Of a DNA stretch of 39,710 nucleotides, positions 26,123-33,778 are shown piece by piece. A program made the position numbers and the translations under genes. The notes under the pieces are model-generated. The model saw only the letters and a list, made by a program, of their open reading frames with translations. It was not told the origin of the DNA and did not search any database. The DNA comes from Minisyncoccota bacterium (GTDB lineage Bacteria; Patescibacteriota; Minisyncoccia; UBA6257; 02-FULL-45-10c), in the NCBI GenBank assembly GCA_028715395.1, contig JAQURY010000002.1, positions 11,977 to 51,686 on the forward strand, read 5' to 3'. Position 1 is the stretch's first letter. Each line of letters opens with the position of its first letter.

Positions 26123-27537
26123 TGAAAAGATTAAAAGTTCTCTTGATGAGGCCGGGCTCCCGGTCTGATGAATTAATTCCGCCTTTCGGCTTGGGTTATT
26201 TGACTACCGCCATAAGAAAAAAACACGACGTTGAGGTTTTGGACGGAATCAAAGAACAGCTGACGCCGGAAAAATTAGAGGAAATTTTAAAAACAAAAAA
26301 ATATGACATTATCGGAATCCAGATATTCACTTTTCACGTGGTGGCGGCGAAAGAATATATTAAAGCGATTAAAAAAGTCAGCCGGAAAATTAAAATAATT
26401 TTCGGCGGACCTCATCCGTCCTGCGGTTTTGCCAATATATACCAGCTTTTTCCGGATATTGATTGGGCATTCAGGGGAGAGGCCGAAGTCGGCCTGGCCA
26501 GATTGCTGGATTTGATTGCCGAGGGCAGAGCCGAAGAAAAAGAGCAATTAATGACGGTTCCGGGATTAATTTGGAGGATGGACGGAAGAACAGTGGTAAA
26601 TCAGCAGATATTCGTCGATGATTTGGACGAGCTGGGAACGCCGAGCTGGGATATTTTGAGACCCGATACTTATCCACTGGCTCCTCACGGAGGTTTTTTC
26701 AAAAATTTTCCGATAGCTCCGATTGTCATTACTAGGGGATGTCCGTTTTCCTGCACTTATTGCGCGGGCAATCTCATAAGCGGAAAGAAAATAAGATTCA
26801 GAAGCGTGGACAATGTCATTGAAGAAATAAAATTATTGCATAACGAATACGGCATAAAAGAAATTCACATAGAAGACGACAATTTTACTTTCAGTCCTGA
26901 TTTTGTGAAAGATTTTTGCAGAAAACTGAAAGCGACGGGATTTAACATGACTTGGACGTGCCCGAACGGAGTCAGGCTTGATTCTTTGTCGGAGGAAATG
27001 CTTATGACCATGAAAGACGCCGGGCTTTACAGTATTTCCGTCGGAATAGAATCGGGCTCAGATAGAATCCTGAAAGAAATGAAAAAAAATCTGACCAAAG
27101 ACGTTATCCGCGAAAAAGTGGCTCTGATTAAAAAATGCGGACTGGAAATTTCGGGATTTTTCATAATCGGTTATCCGGGAGAAACAGTTAAAGACATAAT
27201 GGATACGATTGATTTTTCGATAGAGCTGGGACTGAAGCGCGCCGGGTTTTCTCTTTTCAAGCCTTTTCCGGGAACGGAAATTACGAGAAATCTTATAGAG
27301 AGAGGAGAGTTGAAAGAAATGTCCGATGAGGATTGGGGAAGGTTCGTTCTGGCGGACGCGATTTATGCGCCCAGAGGATTTACCGTGGAACAGATGAAAA
27401 AATTGAGGCGCAAAGCTTTAATGAGATTTTATTTCAGGCCGGTGATAGCCTGGAAATTCCTGAGGGAAATCAGGAACTTTAAGCATCTGAAACTGGTTAT
27501 ACATAGAATATACAGCTGGTTGTTTAAGGCCAGATAA
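26122..27537 (+). CDS. B12-binding-type radical SAM enzyme
   Basis: 471 residues. The N-terminal B12-type domain has LMRPGSRSDELIPPFGLGYL, IFGGPHPSC and RGEAEVGL, but no D-x-H-x-x-G. The radical SAM core has C207-x3-C211-x2-C214 in RGCPFSCTYC, then HIEDDNFTF, SVGIESGSDRIL and FIIGYPGET. The family overlaps with BchE/HpnP-type enzymes that methylate or rearrange lipids and other metabolites. It is translationally linked to a GT2 upstream and followed 9 bases later by a cysteine desulfurase, so cluster supply for this enzyme is encoded next door. Substrate unknown. Confidence 0.83.
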   Translation: MKRLKVLLMRPGSRSDELIPPFGLGYLTTAIRKKHDVEVLDGIKEQLTPEKLEEILKTKKYDIIGIQIFTFHVVAAKEYIKAIKKVSRKIKIIFGGPHPSCGFANIYQLFPDIDWAFRGEAEVGLARLLDLIAEGRAEEKEQLMTVPGLIWRMDGRTVVNQQIFVDDLDELGTPSWDILRPDTYPLAPHGGFFKNFPIAPIVITRGCPFSCTYCAGNLISGKKIRFRSVDNVIEEIKLLHNEYGIKEIHIEDDNFTFSPDFVKDFCRKLKATGFNMTWTCPNGVRLDSLSEEMLMTMKDAGLYSISVGIESGSDRILKEMKKNLTKDVIREKVALIKKCGLEISGFFIIGYPGETVKDIMDTIDFSIELGLKRAGFSLFKPFPGTEITRNLIERGELKEMSDEDWGRFVLADAIYAPRGFTVEQMKKLRRKALMRFYFRPVIAWKFLREIRNFKHLKLVIHRIYSWLFKAR

Positions 27538-27546
27538 AAAATAGAA

Positions 27547-28725
27547 ATGAAAAGAACTTATCTCGATTATGCCGCCACGACCTACATAGATCCGGCGGTT
27601 TTGCGGAAAATGAACCCTTTTTTGAAGGGGTCTTTCGGCAATGCGTCTTCTTTGCACGCGGCCGGACGCGAAGCGCGATTTGCGATTGAGCAGGCGAGGA
27701 TCGGAACGGCGAAAATTTTGGGATGCGGAAGCGGAGAAATTATTTTCACCGGTTCGGGAACGGAGTCCGATAATTTGGCGATTTTTGGAATTGCCGATTT
27801 TTATAAAGATAAGGGCAAGCATATTATTGTTTCAAAAATAGAGCATCCGGCGGTTATGGAAGCGGCGAAAAAACTGGAAAAACGGGGATTTGAAGTTTCT
27901 TATTTAAGAGTCGATTCTGACGGATTAGCTGATTTGGAGGAATTGAAAAAAATTATCAGGAAAGACACGATTTTAGTTTCAATAATTTACGCCAATAACG
28001 AAATCGGGACAATCCAGCCGATTTCCGAGATTTCGGAAATAATAAAAAGCGCCAGAAAAAATAATTCTTCGGAATTTCCTTTGTTTCATACGGATGCCTG
28101 CCAGGCGGCCGGAGCGCTGGATTTGAACGTGAAAAAAATGAGAGTTGATTTGATGACGCTGAATGGCTCGAAAATATACGGACCGAAAGGAGTTGGGTGC
28201 CTTTATGTTTCTAAGAATGTAAAATTGGAACCGATGATAGTCGGCGGAGGCCAGGAAAGCGGTTTGCGCGCCGGAACGGAAAATGCGGCCTTGATTGTGG
28301 GTTTTGCCGAAGCCTTGAAACTGGCCGATAAAATAAAAATCGGAGAATCAAAACGGCTGAAAGTTTTGAGGGACTATTTAATCAAAAATATTTTAAAAAA
28401 TATTAGCCGCAGCCGGCTGAATGGTAATGCGGTTAAACGTTTGCCGAATAACGTTAATGTTTCCATAAAAGGAGTGGAGGGCGAAGCCATGGCCTTATTG
28501 CTGGATAAGTACGGCATTTGCGCGTCTACCGGCTCAGCTTGCTCTTCCAGAAAACTTACGCCTTCCCATGTGCTTTTGGCGATAGGAATAACGCCGGAAT
28601 TGGCGCATAGCAGCTTGAGGCTGACGCTGGGAAGAAAAACAACCAAGCGTGACGCGGATTATATTTTGAAAGTTTTACCAAATGTAATAGAAAAATTAAG
28701 GGAAATATCTTCAATAAAAATATGA
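27547..28725 (+). CDS. Cysteine desulfurase (NifS/IscS family)
   Basis: 392 residues. Starts YLDYAATTYIDPAV; EHPAV (~99-103), HTDACQAAG, PLP lysine K209 in NGSKIYGPKG, and catalytic Cys332 in TGSACSSRKLTPSHVL, the flexible-loop cysteine of group I enzymes. It removes sulfur from cysteine as a persulfide and hands it to a scaffold, here the IscU-like protein whose ATG overlaps its stop by four bases. With the convergent ferredoxin it forms a minimal Fe-S assembly set. Could also serve tRNA thiolation. Confidence 0.93.
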   Translation: MKRTYLDYAATTYIDPAVLRKMNPFLKGSFGNASSLHAAGREARFAIEQARIGTAKILGCGSGEIIFTGSGTESDNLAIFGIADFYKDKGKHIIVSKIEHPAVMEAAKKLEKRGFEVSYLRVDSDGLADLEELKKIIRKDTILVSIIYANNEIGTIQPISEISEIIKSARKNNSSEFPLFHTDACQAAGALDLNVKKMRVDLMTLNGSKIYGPKGVGCLYVSKNVKLEPMIVGGGQESGLRAGTENAALIVGFAEALKLADKIKIGESKRLKVLRDYLIKNILKNISRSRLNGNAVKRLPNNVNVSIKGVEGEAMALLLDKYGICASTGSACSSRKLTPSHVLLAIGITPELAHSSLRLTLGRKTTKRDADYILKVLPNVIEKLREISSIKI

Positions 28726-29129
28726 TTCAAGAAAATTGGGCATACAGCGAAACGGTAAAAGACCATTTTTTCAATCCGAGAAATTATCTGAGGGAAACGG
28801 ATGATTTCAAGGCGGACGGAAAAGGAACCGCGGGCAGTCCCGTTTGCGGCGATTTGCTTACGGTCTGGATAAAAGTGGACGGAAATAAAATAAAAGAGTG
28901 CAAATGGCAGACATTCGGCTGCGCTTCGGCCATCGCGTCTTCTTCGATGATGTCGGTGATGGCGACGGAAAACGGCGGAATGGATTTGGATGAAGCAATG
29001 AAACTGGAGCCGAAAAAAATAATGGAACGGCTCGGCGGTTTGCCGGACGAAAAATTCCATTGCTCGGTTTTGGGGCATCTGGCTTTGAGGGAGGCGATAA
29101 AGGATTACCGCAGTAAAAACGCCAAGTAA
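28722..29129 (+). CDS. IscU/NifU-type Fe-S cluster scaffold
   Basis: 135 residues. Ligands of the IscU fold are visible: C42 with D44 in SPVCGDLL, C67 in FGCASAIASSS, and H113-C114 in FHCSVLG. The extra C60 lies just before. The N-terminus (YSETVKDHFFNPRN) is the standard NifU_N opening. It builds a [2Fe-2S] or [4Fe-4S] cluster on the scaffold using sulfur from the upstream desulfurase. No chaperones (HscA/HscB) or IscA are present in the window. Confidence 0.93.
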   Translation: MIQENWAYSETVKDHFFNPRNYLRETDDFKADGKGTAGSPVCGDLLTVWIKVDGNKIKECKWQTFGCASAIASSSMMSVMATENGGMDLDEAMKLEPKKIMERLGGLPDEKFHCSVLGHLALREAIKDYRSKNAK

Positions 29130-29130
29130 A

Positions 29131-29346
29131 TTACTTCTGGATCTTTATGATTTTTACGGGGCAAACATCCGCCGCTTCTTTGGCGCAATCCGCATCCGCG
29201 GTTTCAAGCTCTAAATTGCCGCTATTTTCCTTGGAATTTTTGAGGGTGGCCTTGCTGTCTTCGGACATTTCAAACATTGAGGGACAAACCGAAACGCAGG
29301 CGCCGCAGCCGATACATTTATTTCTTTCTTGGATAATTTTCGCCAT
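29131..29346 (-). CDS. Small [4Fe-4S] ferredoxin
   Basis: 71 residues. Cluster motif C11-x2-C14-x2-C17 plus C62-P; C21 and C54 are placed like the disulfide pair of single-cluster ferredoxins of the Desulfovibrio/Thermotoga type. An acidic spacer separates the two halves. It probably supplies electrons to the radical SAM enzymes or to Fe-S assembly (inference). It is convergent with the scaffold gene, one base apart, and divergent from a GT2 gene only 24 bases away. Confidence 0.9.
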   Translation of the reverse strand: MAKIIQERNKCIGCGACVSVCPSMFEMSEDSKATLKNSKENSGNLELETADADCAKEAADVCPVKIIKIQK

Positions 29347-29370
29347 ATGTATTAAGATTAAAATAATTAT
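29347..29370. promoter_or_regulatory. 24-bp divergent promoter gap, ferredoxin / GT2
   Basis: Start codons of opposite genes are 24 bases apart. TAAAAT (29359-29364) ends 6 bases before the GT2 ATG; on the other strand TAATCT ends 8 bases before the ferredoxin ATG. Both would give leaderless or near-leaderless RNAs and their -35 regions would lie inside the opposite gene. Confidence 0.45.
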
Positions 29371-30114
29371 ATGCTAAATGGAAAAAAAATAATAGTGGTT
29401 CTTCCGGCTTACAATGCCGAAAAAACTCTGGAAAGAACTTTAAACGCCATACCCAAAGGATTCGCGGACGATATAATTTTAGTTGACGATTGCAGCAGGG
29501 ATAAAACAGTGGAGGTTTCGCGGAAGCTAGGAATAAAAACGTTTGTTCACGAGAAAAATCTTGGCTATGGCGGCAACCAAAAAACCTGCTACAGAGAATC
29601 TTTGAAGTTAGGAGCGGACATCGCCATTATGGTTCATCCGGATTTTCAATATGACCCGACTTTTATTCCGCAAATGCTGGAGCCGGTGGCGAAAGGAGAA
29701 GCGGATGCGGTTTTCGGTTCGCGGATGAAAATTCCGCAGAATGCGCTCAAGGGAGGGATGCCTTATTGGAAATTTTTGGCGAACATATTTTTGACCAAAG
29801 TTGAGAATTTTATTTTGGGAATGAATCTGAGCGAATATCATTCGGGGTTCCGCGCTTACAGCAAAAAAGTGATGCAGCTGCCGCTGGAGCTGAATTCCGA
29901 TGATTTTGTTTTTGACACGGAAATAATCGTCCAGATGAAAGTGGCAGGAATGAAAATAAACGAAATCCCAATTTCCACCCGTTATTTTCCGGAAGCATCG
30001 ATGATCGGATTTATCAGAAGCTCGCAATACGGATTGGCAATTCTGGGAGTGCTGAAAAAATATATATTGCTTAAGCTCGGCTTAAAAAAGTATGAGCAAT
30101 TTAACGTCAAATAA
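29371..30114 (+). CDS. GT2 glycosyltransferase, DPM/DPG-synthase-like
   Basis: 247 residues: VLPAYNAEKTLERTL, VDDCSRDKT, EKNLGYGGNQKTCY, metal site as HPDFQYDP in place of D-x-D, GSRMKIP, and SEYHSGFRAYSK. This subfamily is common in bacterial surface-glycan loci. A C-terminal stretch (YILLKLGLKKYEQ) is amphipathic. Overlaps the following GT-C gene by 23 bases, so the two are likely a donor-synthase/transferase pair. Confidence 0.85.
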   Translation: MLNGKKIIVVLPAYNAEKTLERTLNAIPKGFADDIILVDDCSRDKTVEVSRKLGIKTFVHEKNLGYGGNQKTCYRESLKLGADIAIMVHPDFQYDPTFIPQMLEPVAKGEADAVFGSRMKIPQNALKGGMPYWKFLANIFLTKVENFILGMNLSEYHSGFRAYSKKVMQLPLELNSDDFVFDTEIIVQMKVAGMKINEIPISTRYFPEASMIGFIRSSQYGLAILGVLKKYILLKLGLKKYEQFNVK

Positions 30115-31519
30115 ATATTTTAATTTCGGGCTGATTGCGCTGGCGATTGTCTGGGTCGTCGTTTATTCAAGCATTACTTTAACGACCAAGCCGCGGCTTT
30201 GGGTTGATGAGGCAAAAAGCATTGAGCTGGCGGAAAGTTTTGCCGATTACGGAAAATTGGATATTCAAACCGCGCCGGGAAAATTTTCCGGTATCCCGCA
30301 ATTGCTGCAATCCACTGGTTATCCGGTAACTGCGCCACTGGCTTTGATTTTCAAGATTTTCGGCAACAGCCTGGTTGCGGCAAGGGTTTTCATGCTGGCC
30401 TGGATGATTGCCGCTTTAATCGGGATTTATTCGCTGGGAAGGAGAATTTTTGGCGAGAAAGAGGCGATTTTAGCCGTATTTTTAACGGCTTCATTTGCTT
30501 CGTTTTTTGACAGCGGAAGGACGGTTGTCGGCGAAATTCCGGGATTTGTTTTTTTGACGTGCGGAATATATTGCTGTCTTTTGAAAAAAAATTATTATCT
30601 GAGCGGATTGTTTCTCGGGCTGGCGGTTGTAACCAAGCCGTCGGTATTTTTAGCGATAGCGCCGGCGATTTTCCTGGCTTTTATTTTTGAAGGCAGGGGA
30701 TTTATCGGAAAAATTTTGAAAACCGGCATAGGAATGATTCCGGCGGCAATCGGCTGGATATTGCTGGTTTTGGGAAACCCATTCGTAAAATCTTCCTGGG
30801 AGAGCATTTTAAATTTTTTCAAAAATCCTTATAGTTCCGATTCGGTTGGCGGAAACATGCTTAGTAATTTTCTCGGATTTTTCCATTCAACAACCCTGAT
30901 TTATTTCGGAATTTTATTTTTAGTCGTAATAACGGCAAGGTTTTTTTTGAACGATCAGAAATTAAAATCAATTTACAATTTCGCGATTATTTACGGAGCT
31001 TTGGCCTTTGTTTATTATCTGCGTAGTCCGGGCTGGCTGAGATATATAGTAGTCGCCGAACTCTTGATTTTATTTTTATTGCCGGAAGCTTTGCGGATTA
31101 TCGCGGATAAAATTCCTAAAATTGGAGGATGTGCCGTGCGGCTGGTGGCCACAGGCGCCGTTTTTCTGATTGCCGTCCAGACATTCCATCTTTTCACGGC
31201 GGCGCAGATTTATACGTCCGATACGGCCATCAAAACCGCGGATTATCTGAATGAAAAATTTTCCGGAAAATCCATCGGCGTGATGAATTCTTTGGGAGTT
31301 TCAATTTTATTGGATGCGGATAAAAAATATCAGATTGTCGAGATGGCGGGCATTCCTGTTATAGGAGAAAATCCTTTATCCGCGAATCCGCTTCCGGAAG
31401 TTATCGTTTCGGTTATCGGGGACAAGTTTTTGGAACAGGGAAGACCGGTTTTGGAGAAAAAATACCGCTTAACCGATAATTTTGACGGATACGATATCTA
31501 TACTTTAGCCGGTTTTTAA
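30092..31519 (+). CDS. GT-C (GT39-like) membrane glycosyltransferase
   Basis: 475 residues. First helix ~9-27, then a loop with WVDEAKSIELAESFADYG holding the D-E pair of GT39 enzymes. About ten more membrane helices and a short soluble C-terminal tail (~385-475) follow. It starts 23 bases inside the preceding GT2, which could make its polyprenyl-phosphate donor. No terminator is seen after it before the gmd promoter. Confidence 0.74.
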   Translation: MSNLTSNKYFNFGLIALAIVWVVVYSSITLTTKPRLWVDEAKSIELAESFADYGKLDIQTAPGKFSGIPQLLQSTGYPVTAPLALIFKIFGNSLVAARVFMLAWMIAALIGIYSLGRRIFGEKEAILAVFLTASFASFFDSGRTVVGEIPGFVFLTCGIYCCLLKKNYYLSGLFLGLAVVTKPSVFLAIAPAIFLAFIFEGRGFIGKILKTGIGMIPAAIGWILLVLGNPFVKSSWESILNFFKNPYSSDSVGGNMLSNFLGFFHSTTLIYFGILFLVVITARFFLNDQKLKSIYNFAIIYGALAFVYYLRSPGWLRYIVVAELLILFLLPEALRIIADKIPKIGGCAVRLVATGAVFLIAVQTFHLFTAAQIYTSDTAIKTADYLNEKFSGKSIGVMNSLGVSILLDADKKYQIVEMAGIPVIGENPLSANPLPEVIVSVIGDKFLEQGRPVLEKKYRLTDNFDGYDIYTLAGF

Positions 31520-31521
31520 TT

Positions 31522-31550
31522 TTGACAATAAAGGAAGTTTTCCTTAATCT
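31522..31550 (+). promoter_or_regulatory. gmd promoter TTGACA-N17-TAATCT with a spacer palindrome
   Basis: A perfect -35 TTGACA (31522-31527), 17-base spacer and -10 TAATCT (31545-31550). The palindrome AAGGAA-GTT-TTCCTT (31531-31545) fills the spacer, where a repressor or activator could bind. The RNA would have a ~45-base leader, unlike the leaderless genes around it. Confidence 0.55.
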
Positions 31551-31588
31551 TTAAATCAGTTGTTTCCTAAAATGAAAATTGACTGAAG

Positions 31589-31594
31589 AGGAGG
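31589..31594 (+). promoter_or_regulatory. Consensus Shine-Dalgarno AGGAGG of gmd
   Basis: AGGAGG sits 6 bases before ATG 31601. It is the only full-consensus ribosome binding site I see in the window and it decides the start: the TTG at 31598 would be only 3 bases away. Confidence 0.85.
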
Positions 31595-31600
31595 ACTTTG

Positions 31601-32578
31601 ATGTCAAAAAGAGCTTTGATTACCGGCATAACGGGACAAGACGGTTCTTATCTGGCGGAATTCTTGCTGGAACGGGAATATGAAGTCTTCGGACTGGAAA
31701 GAAGAAACAGCCAGAAGAACAGACAGAACATCGAGCACATTCTGGACAGCATAGAACTTGTTTCGGGAGATTTGTCGGATCAGGGCTCGATTATACTTGC
31801 CTTGAACGAAGTTGTTCCCGACGAGGTCTACAATCTGGCTTCCCAGTCGTTCGTCCACGAGTCGTGGAAACAGCCGATATTTACGGCTGATGTAACGGGC
31901 CTGGGGGCGGCGAGAGTTCTGGAAGCGATTCGGCAGATAGACCCGAAGATAAAGTTTTACCAAGCTTCTTCTTCGGAAATGTTCGGAAAGGTCCAGGAGA
32001 TGCCGCAAAGGGAAAAGACGATGTTTTACCCGAGAAGCCCTTACGGCGCGGCGAAACTTTACGCGCACTGGATGACGGTGAATTACCGCGAATCATACGG
32101 GATGTTCGCCGCGTCCGGGATTTTGTTCAATCACGAATCTCCGAGGAGAGGACTGGAATTCGTCATGAGAAAAATCACCAACGCGGCGGCTAGAATAAAG
32201 CTGGGCATGGCAAAGGAATTGCGGCTCGGCAATCTGGACGCTAAACGCGACTGGGGATTTTCCGGCGATTACGTAAAGGCAATGTGGATGATGCTCCAGC
32301 AGGAAAAACCGGACGATTTTGTAATCGCCACGGGAGAGGAGCACTCGGTCAGAGAATTCGTCGAGGAAGCGTTCGGCTGTCTGGATCTTGACTACGAGAA
32401 ATACGTAGTCATTGACCAGAAGTTCGTCCGCCCGGCCGAAGTGGACATATTGAAAGGAGATGCCTCCAAGGCCAGGAATATTTTGAAGTGGGAGCCGAAA
32501 GTGACTTTCAGAGAACTTGTCCAAATGATGGTTGAGTCGGACATGAAGATTCTGCAAGGTTCGACTGCCCGAGTTTAA
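31601..32578 (+). CDS. gmd: GDP-mannose 4,6-dehydratase
   Basis: 325 residues of the extended SDR family. NAD(P) loop [15 protein letters not shown] (9-23), [16 protein letters not shown] (~123-129), catalytic Y148-x3-K152 in [12 protein letters not shown], and NHESPRRG, all diagnostic for GMD. It turns GDP-mannose into GDP-4-keto-6-deoxymannose, the precursor of fucose, rhamnose (D) or perosamine. The partner reductase or aminotransferase is not in the window, although the SDR at 35480 is a candidate. It has its own promoter, a consensus Shine-Dalgarno and a terminator, and its G+C is higher than neighbours (30, 32 and 35 of 60 in three sampled lines). This may reflect high expression or transfer. 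Confidence 0.92.
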   Translation: MSKRALITGITGQDGSYLAEFLLEREYEVFGLERRNSQKNRQNIEHILDSIELVSGDLSDQGSIILALNEVVPDEVYNLASQSFVHESWKQPIFTADVTGLGAARVLEAIRQIDPKIKFYQASSSEMFGKVQEMPQREKTMFYPRSPYGAAKLYAHWMTVNYRESYGMFAASGILFNHESPRRGLEFVMRKITNAAARIKLGMAKELRLGNLDAKRDWGFSGDYVKAMWMMLQQEKPDDFVIATGEEHSVREFVEEAFGCLDLDYEKYVVIDQKFVRPAEVDILKGDASKARNILKWEPKVTFRELVQMMVESDMKILQGSTARV

Positions 32579-32589
32579 CGGAAAAAAAT

Positions 32590-32624
32590 AGCCGCCCTAT
32601 TTTATCAAAGGGCGGCTTTTTATT
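32590..32624 (+). terminator. Rho-independent terminator after gmd
   Basis: Stem AGCCGCCCT (32590-32598) with AGGGCGGCT (32609-32617), 10-base loop, then TTTTTATT. It closes gmd as a single-gene unit, 11 bases after the stop. Confidence 0.92.
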
Positions 32625-32626
32625 GA

Positions 32627-32657
32627 ATGACAAAATTGCCGGTTTTAAAGTTATAAT
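32627..32657 (+). promoter_or_regulatory. Promoter ATGACA-N19-TATAAT for the GT4 at 32665
   Basis: TATAAT (32652-32657) ends 7 bases before ATG 32665; ATGACA (5 of 6 to TTGACA) lies 19 bases upstream, just after the gmd terminator. No Shine-Dalgarno. An upstream in-frame TTG at 32623 falls in the terminator T-tract and is rejected as the start. Confidence 0.6.
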
Positions 32658-32664
32658 TAATACA

Positions 32665-33771
32665 ATGAATTTGCCAAAAATTTGCTTTATAATTCCGGAA
32701 TATGACAGAAAGACTCCGACCCATTTCAATTATTTATATAATTTTATAAAAATTATTTCCGAGGACCTGGATGTTTTTTTGATTGTGGAAAAAGGCGGGA
32801 AGCCGGACATCAGCCTTAAAAACGGGAAGATTTTTTTTGCCGGAGGATTCGCGCCATGGCGTCTTTTAAAAACCAAATTGCTGATTTTTTACGCGCGCTT
32901 TTTGGGATATAGGGATTTTTATGTCCATTATTCTTTTTTTGCCGCCTATATAGCTTCTTGCATAACAAAAATTTACGGAGGCAGAGTTTTTTACTGGAAT
33001 TGCGGATTGCCGTGGAATTACAGAAGATTTTTTTTGCGCGACTGGTTTGAACGATTTGTTTACAAAACAGTCTCTTTTTTAGTGACCGGAACGGAAGAAT
33101 TAAAGAAGGAATACGCTCGCCATTACGGTTTGCCTCTTGAAAAAATAAAAGTGATGCCGAACTGGATTGATGTTGAAAGCGTTAAAAGCCGGGCCGCGGG
33201 CGTTAAAAAAGACAAATTGAAGGCCAATCTGGATATTTCTCCGGACAAGAAAATTATTCTTTTCGCGCACAGGCTCTCAAAAAGAAAAGGCGCGCATTAT
33301 TTGCCGGAGATTTTGAGGGGCTTGAAAAACGAAAATATTGTTTTGCTGGTTGCGGGCGACGGGCCTGAACGAACGGATTTGGAATTAAAAATAAAGAATG
33401 ACGGATTAAGCGATAAGGCGAGATTTTTGGGGTGGGTGCCGCAGGAAAAAATAGCTGAATATTTTGCCATTTCAGATTTATTTTTGATGCCTTCGGAAGA
33501 GGAGGGATTTCCGCACGTTATCCTGGAGGCTATGGCTGCCGAAGTCCCATTTTTGGCTTTTGAAGTCGGGGGCGTAAAAGAGATAATTCCGCCTCAATTA
33601 AGTGACTTTATGGCGCTTCCGGGAGGTATTAATATGATAGTTTCAAAGGCAAAAGAACTGATTAAAAAACCGCCGCAGGAATTGAATAATATTAAATCCG
33701 CGGAGCGGGAATGGGTTAAGAAATTCGATATTTCGGAAGTTGCCGATAAATTTAAAAAACTGTTAATATAA
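32665..33771 (+). CDS. GT4 family glycosyltransferase
   Basis: 368 residues from ATG 32665 (MNLPKICFIIPEYDRKTPTH). GT-B fold: KMYG-type mid-domain YARHYGLPLEKIKVMPNWID, then FAHRLSKRKGAHYLPEIL, VAGDGPERTDL and E-x7-E in EEGFPHVILEAM (~278-288), FEVGGVKEII. First gene of the second nucleotide-sugar operon, 7 bases before the sugar dehydrogenase. The DNA after GDGPE is 7-bp periodic (GAATTAA type). Donor unknown; a GDP- or UDP-sugar made by its neighbours is likely. Confidence 0.86.
   Translation: MNLPKICFIIPEYDRKTPTHFNYLYNFIKIISEDLDVFLIVEKGGKPDISLKNGKIFFAGGFAPWRLLKTKLLIFYARFLGYRDFYVHYSFFAAYIASCITKIYGGRVFYWNCGLPWNYRRFFLRDWFERFVYKTVSFLVTGTEELKKEYARHYGLPLEKIKVMPNWIDVESVKSRAAGVKKDKLKANLDISPDKKIILFAHRLSKRKGAHYLPEILRGLKNENIVLLVAGDGPERTDLELKIKNDGLSDKARFLGWVPQEKIAEYFAISDLFLMPSEEEGFPHVILEAMAAEVPFLAFEVGGVKEIIPPQLSDFMALPGGINMIVSKAKELIKKPPQELNNIKSAEREWVKKFDISEVADKFKKLLI
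33375..33416. repeat. Degenerate 7-bp repeat (GAATTAA type) inside a GT4 gene
   Basis: Six units in register: GGATTTG, GAATTAA, AAATAAA, GAATGAC, GGATTAA, GCGATAA, encoding DLELKIKNDGLSDK after GDGPE. It has the same 42-base span as the cassettes in two other GT4 genes but a different unit sequence. Confidence 0.5.
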
Positions 33772-33778
33772 ACCAATT

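Noticed and set aside
32623-32625. TTG start for the GT4 gene
   Set aside because: It falls in the T-tract of the gmd terminator and upstream of a good promoter; ATG 32665 gives the usual GT4 N-terminus.
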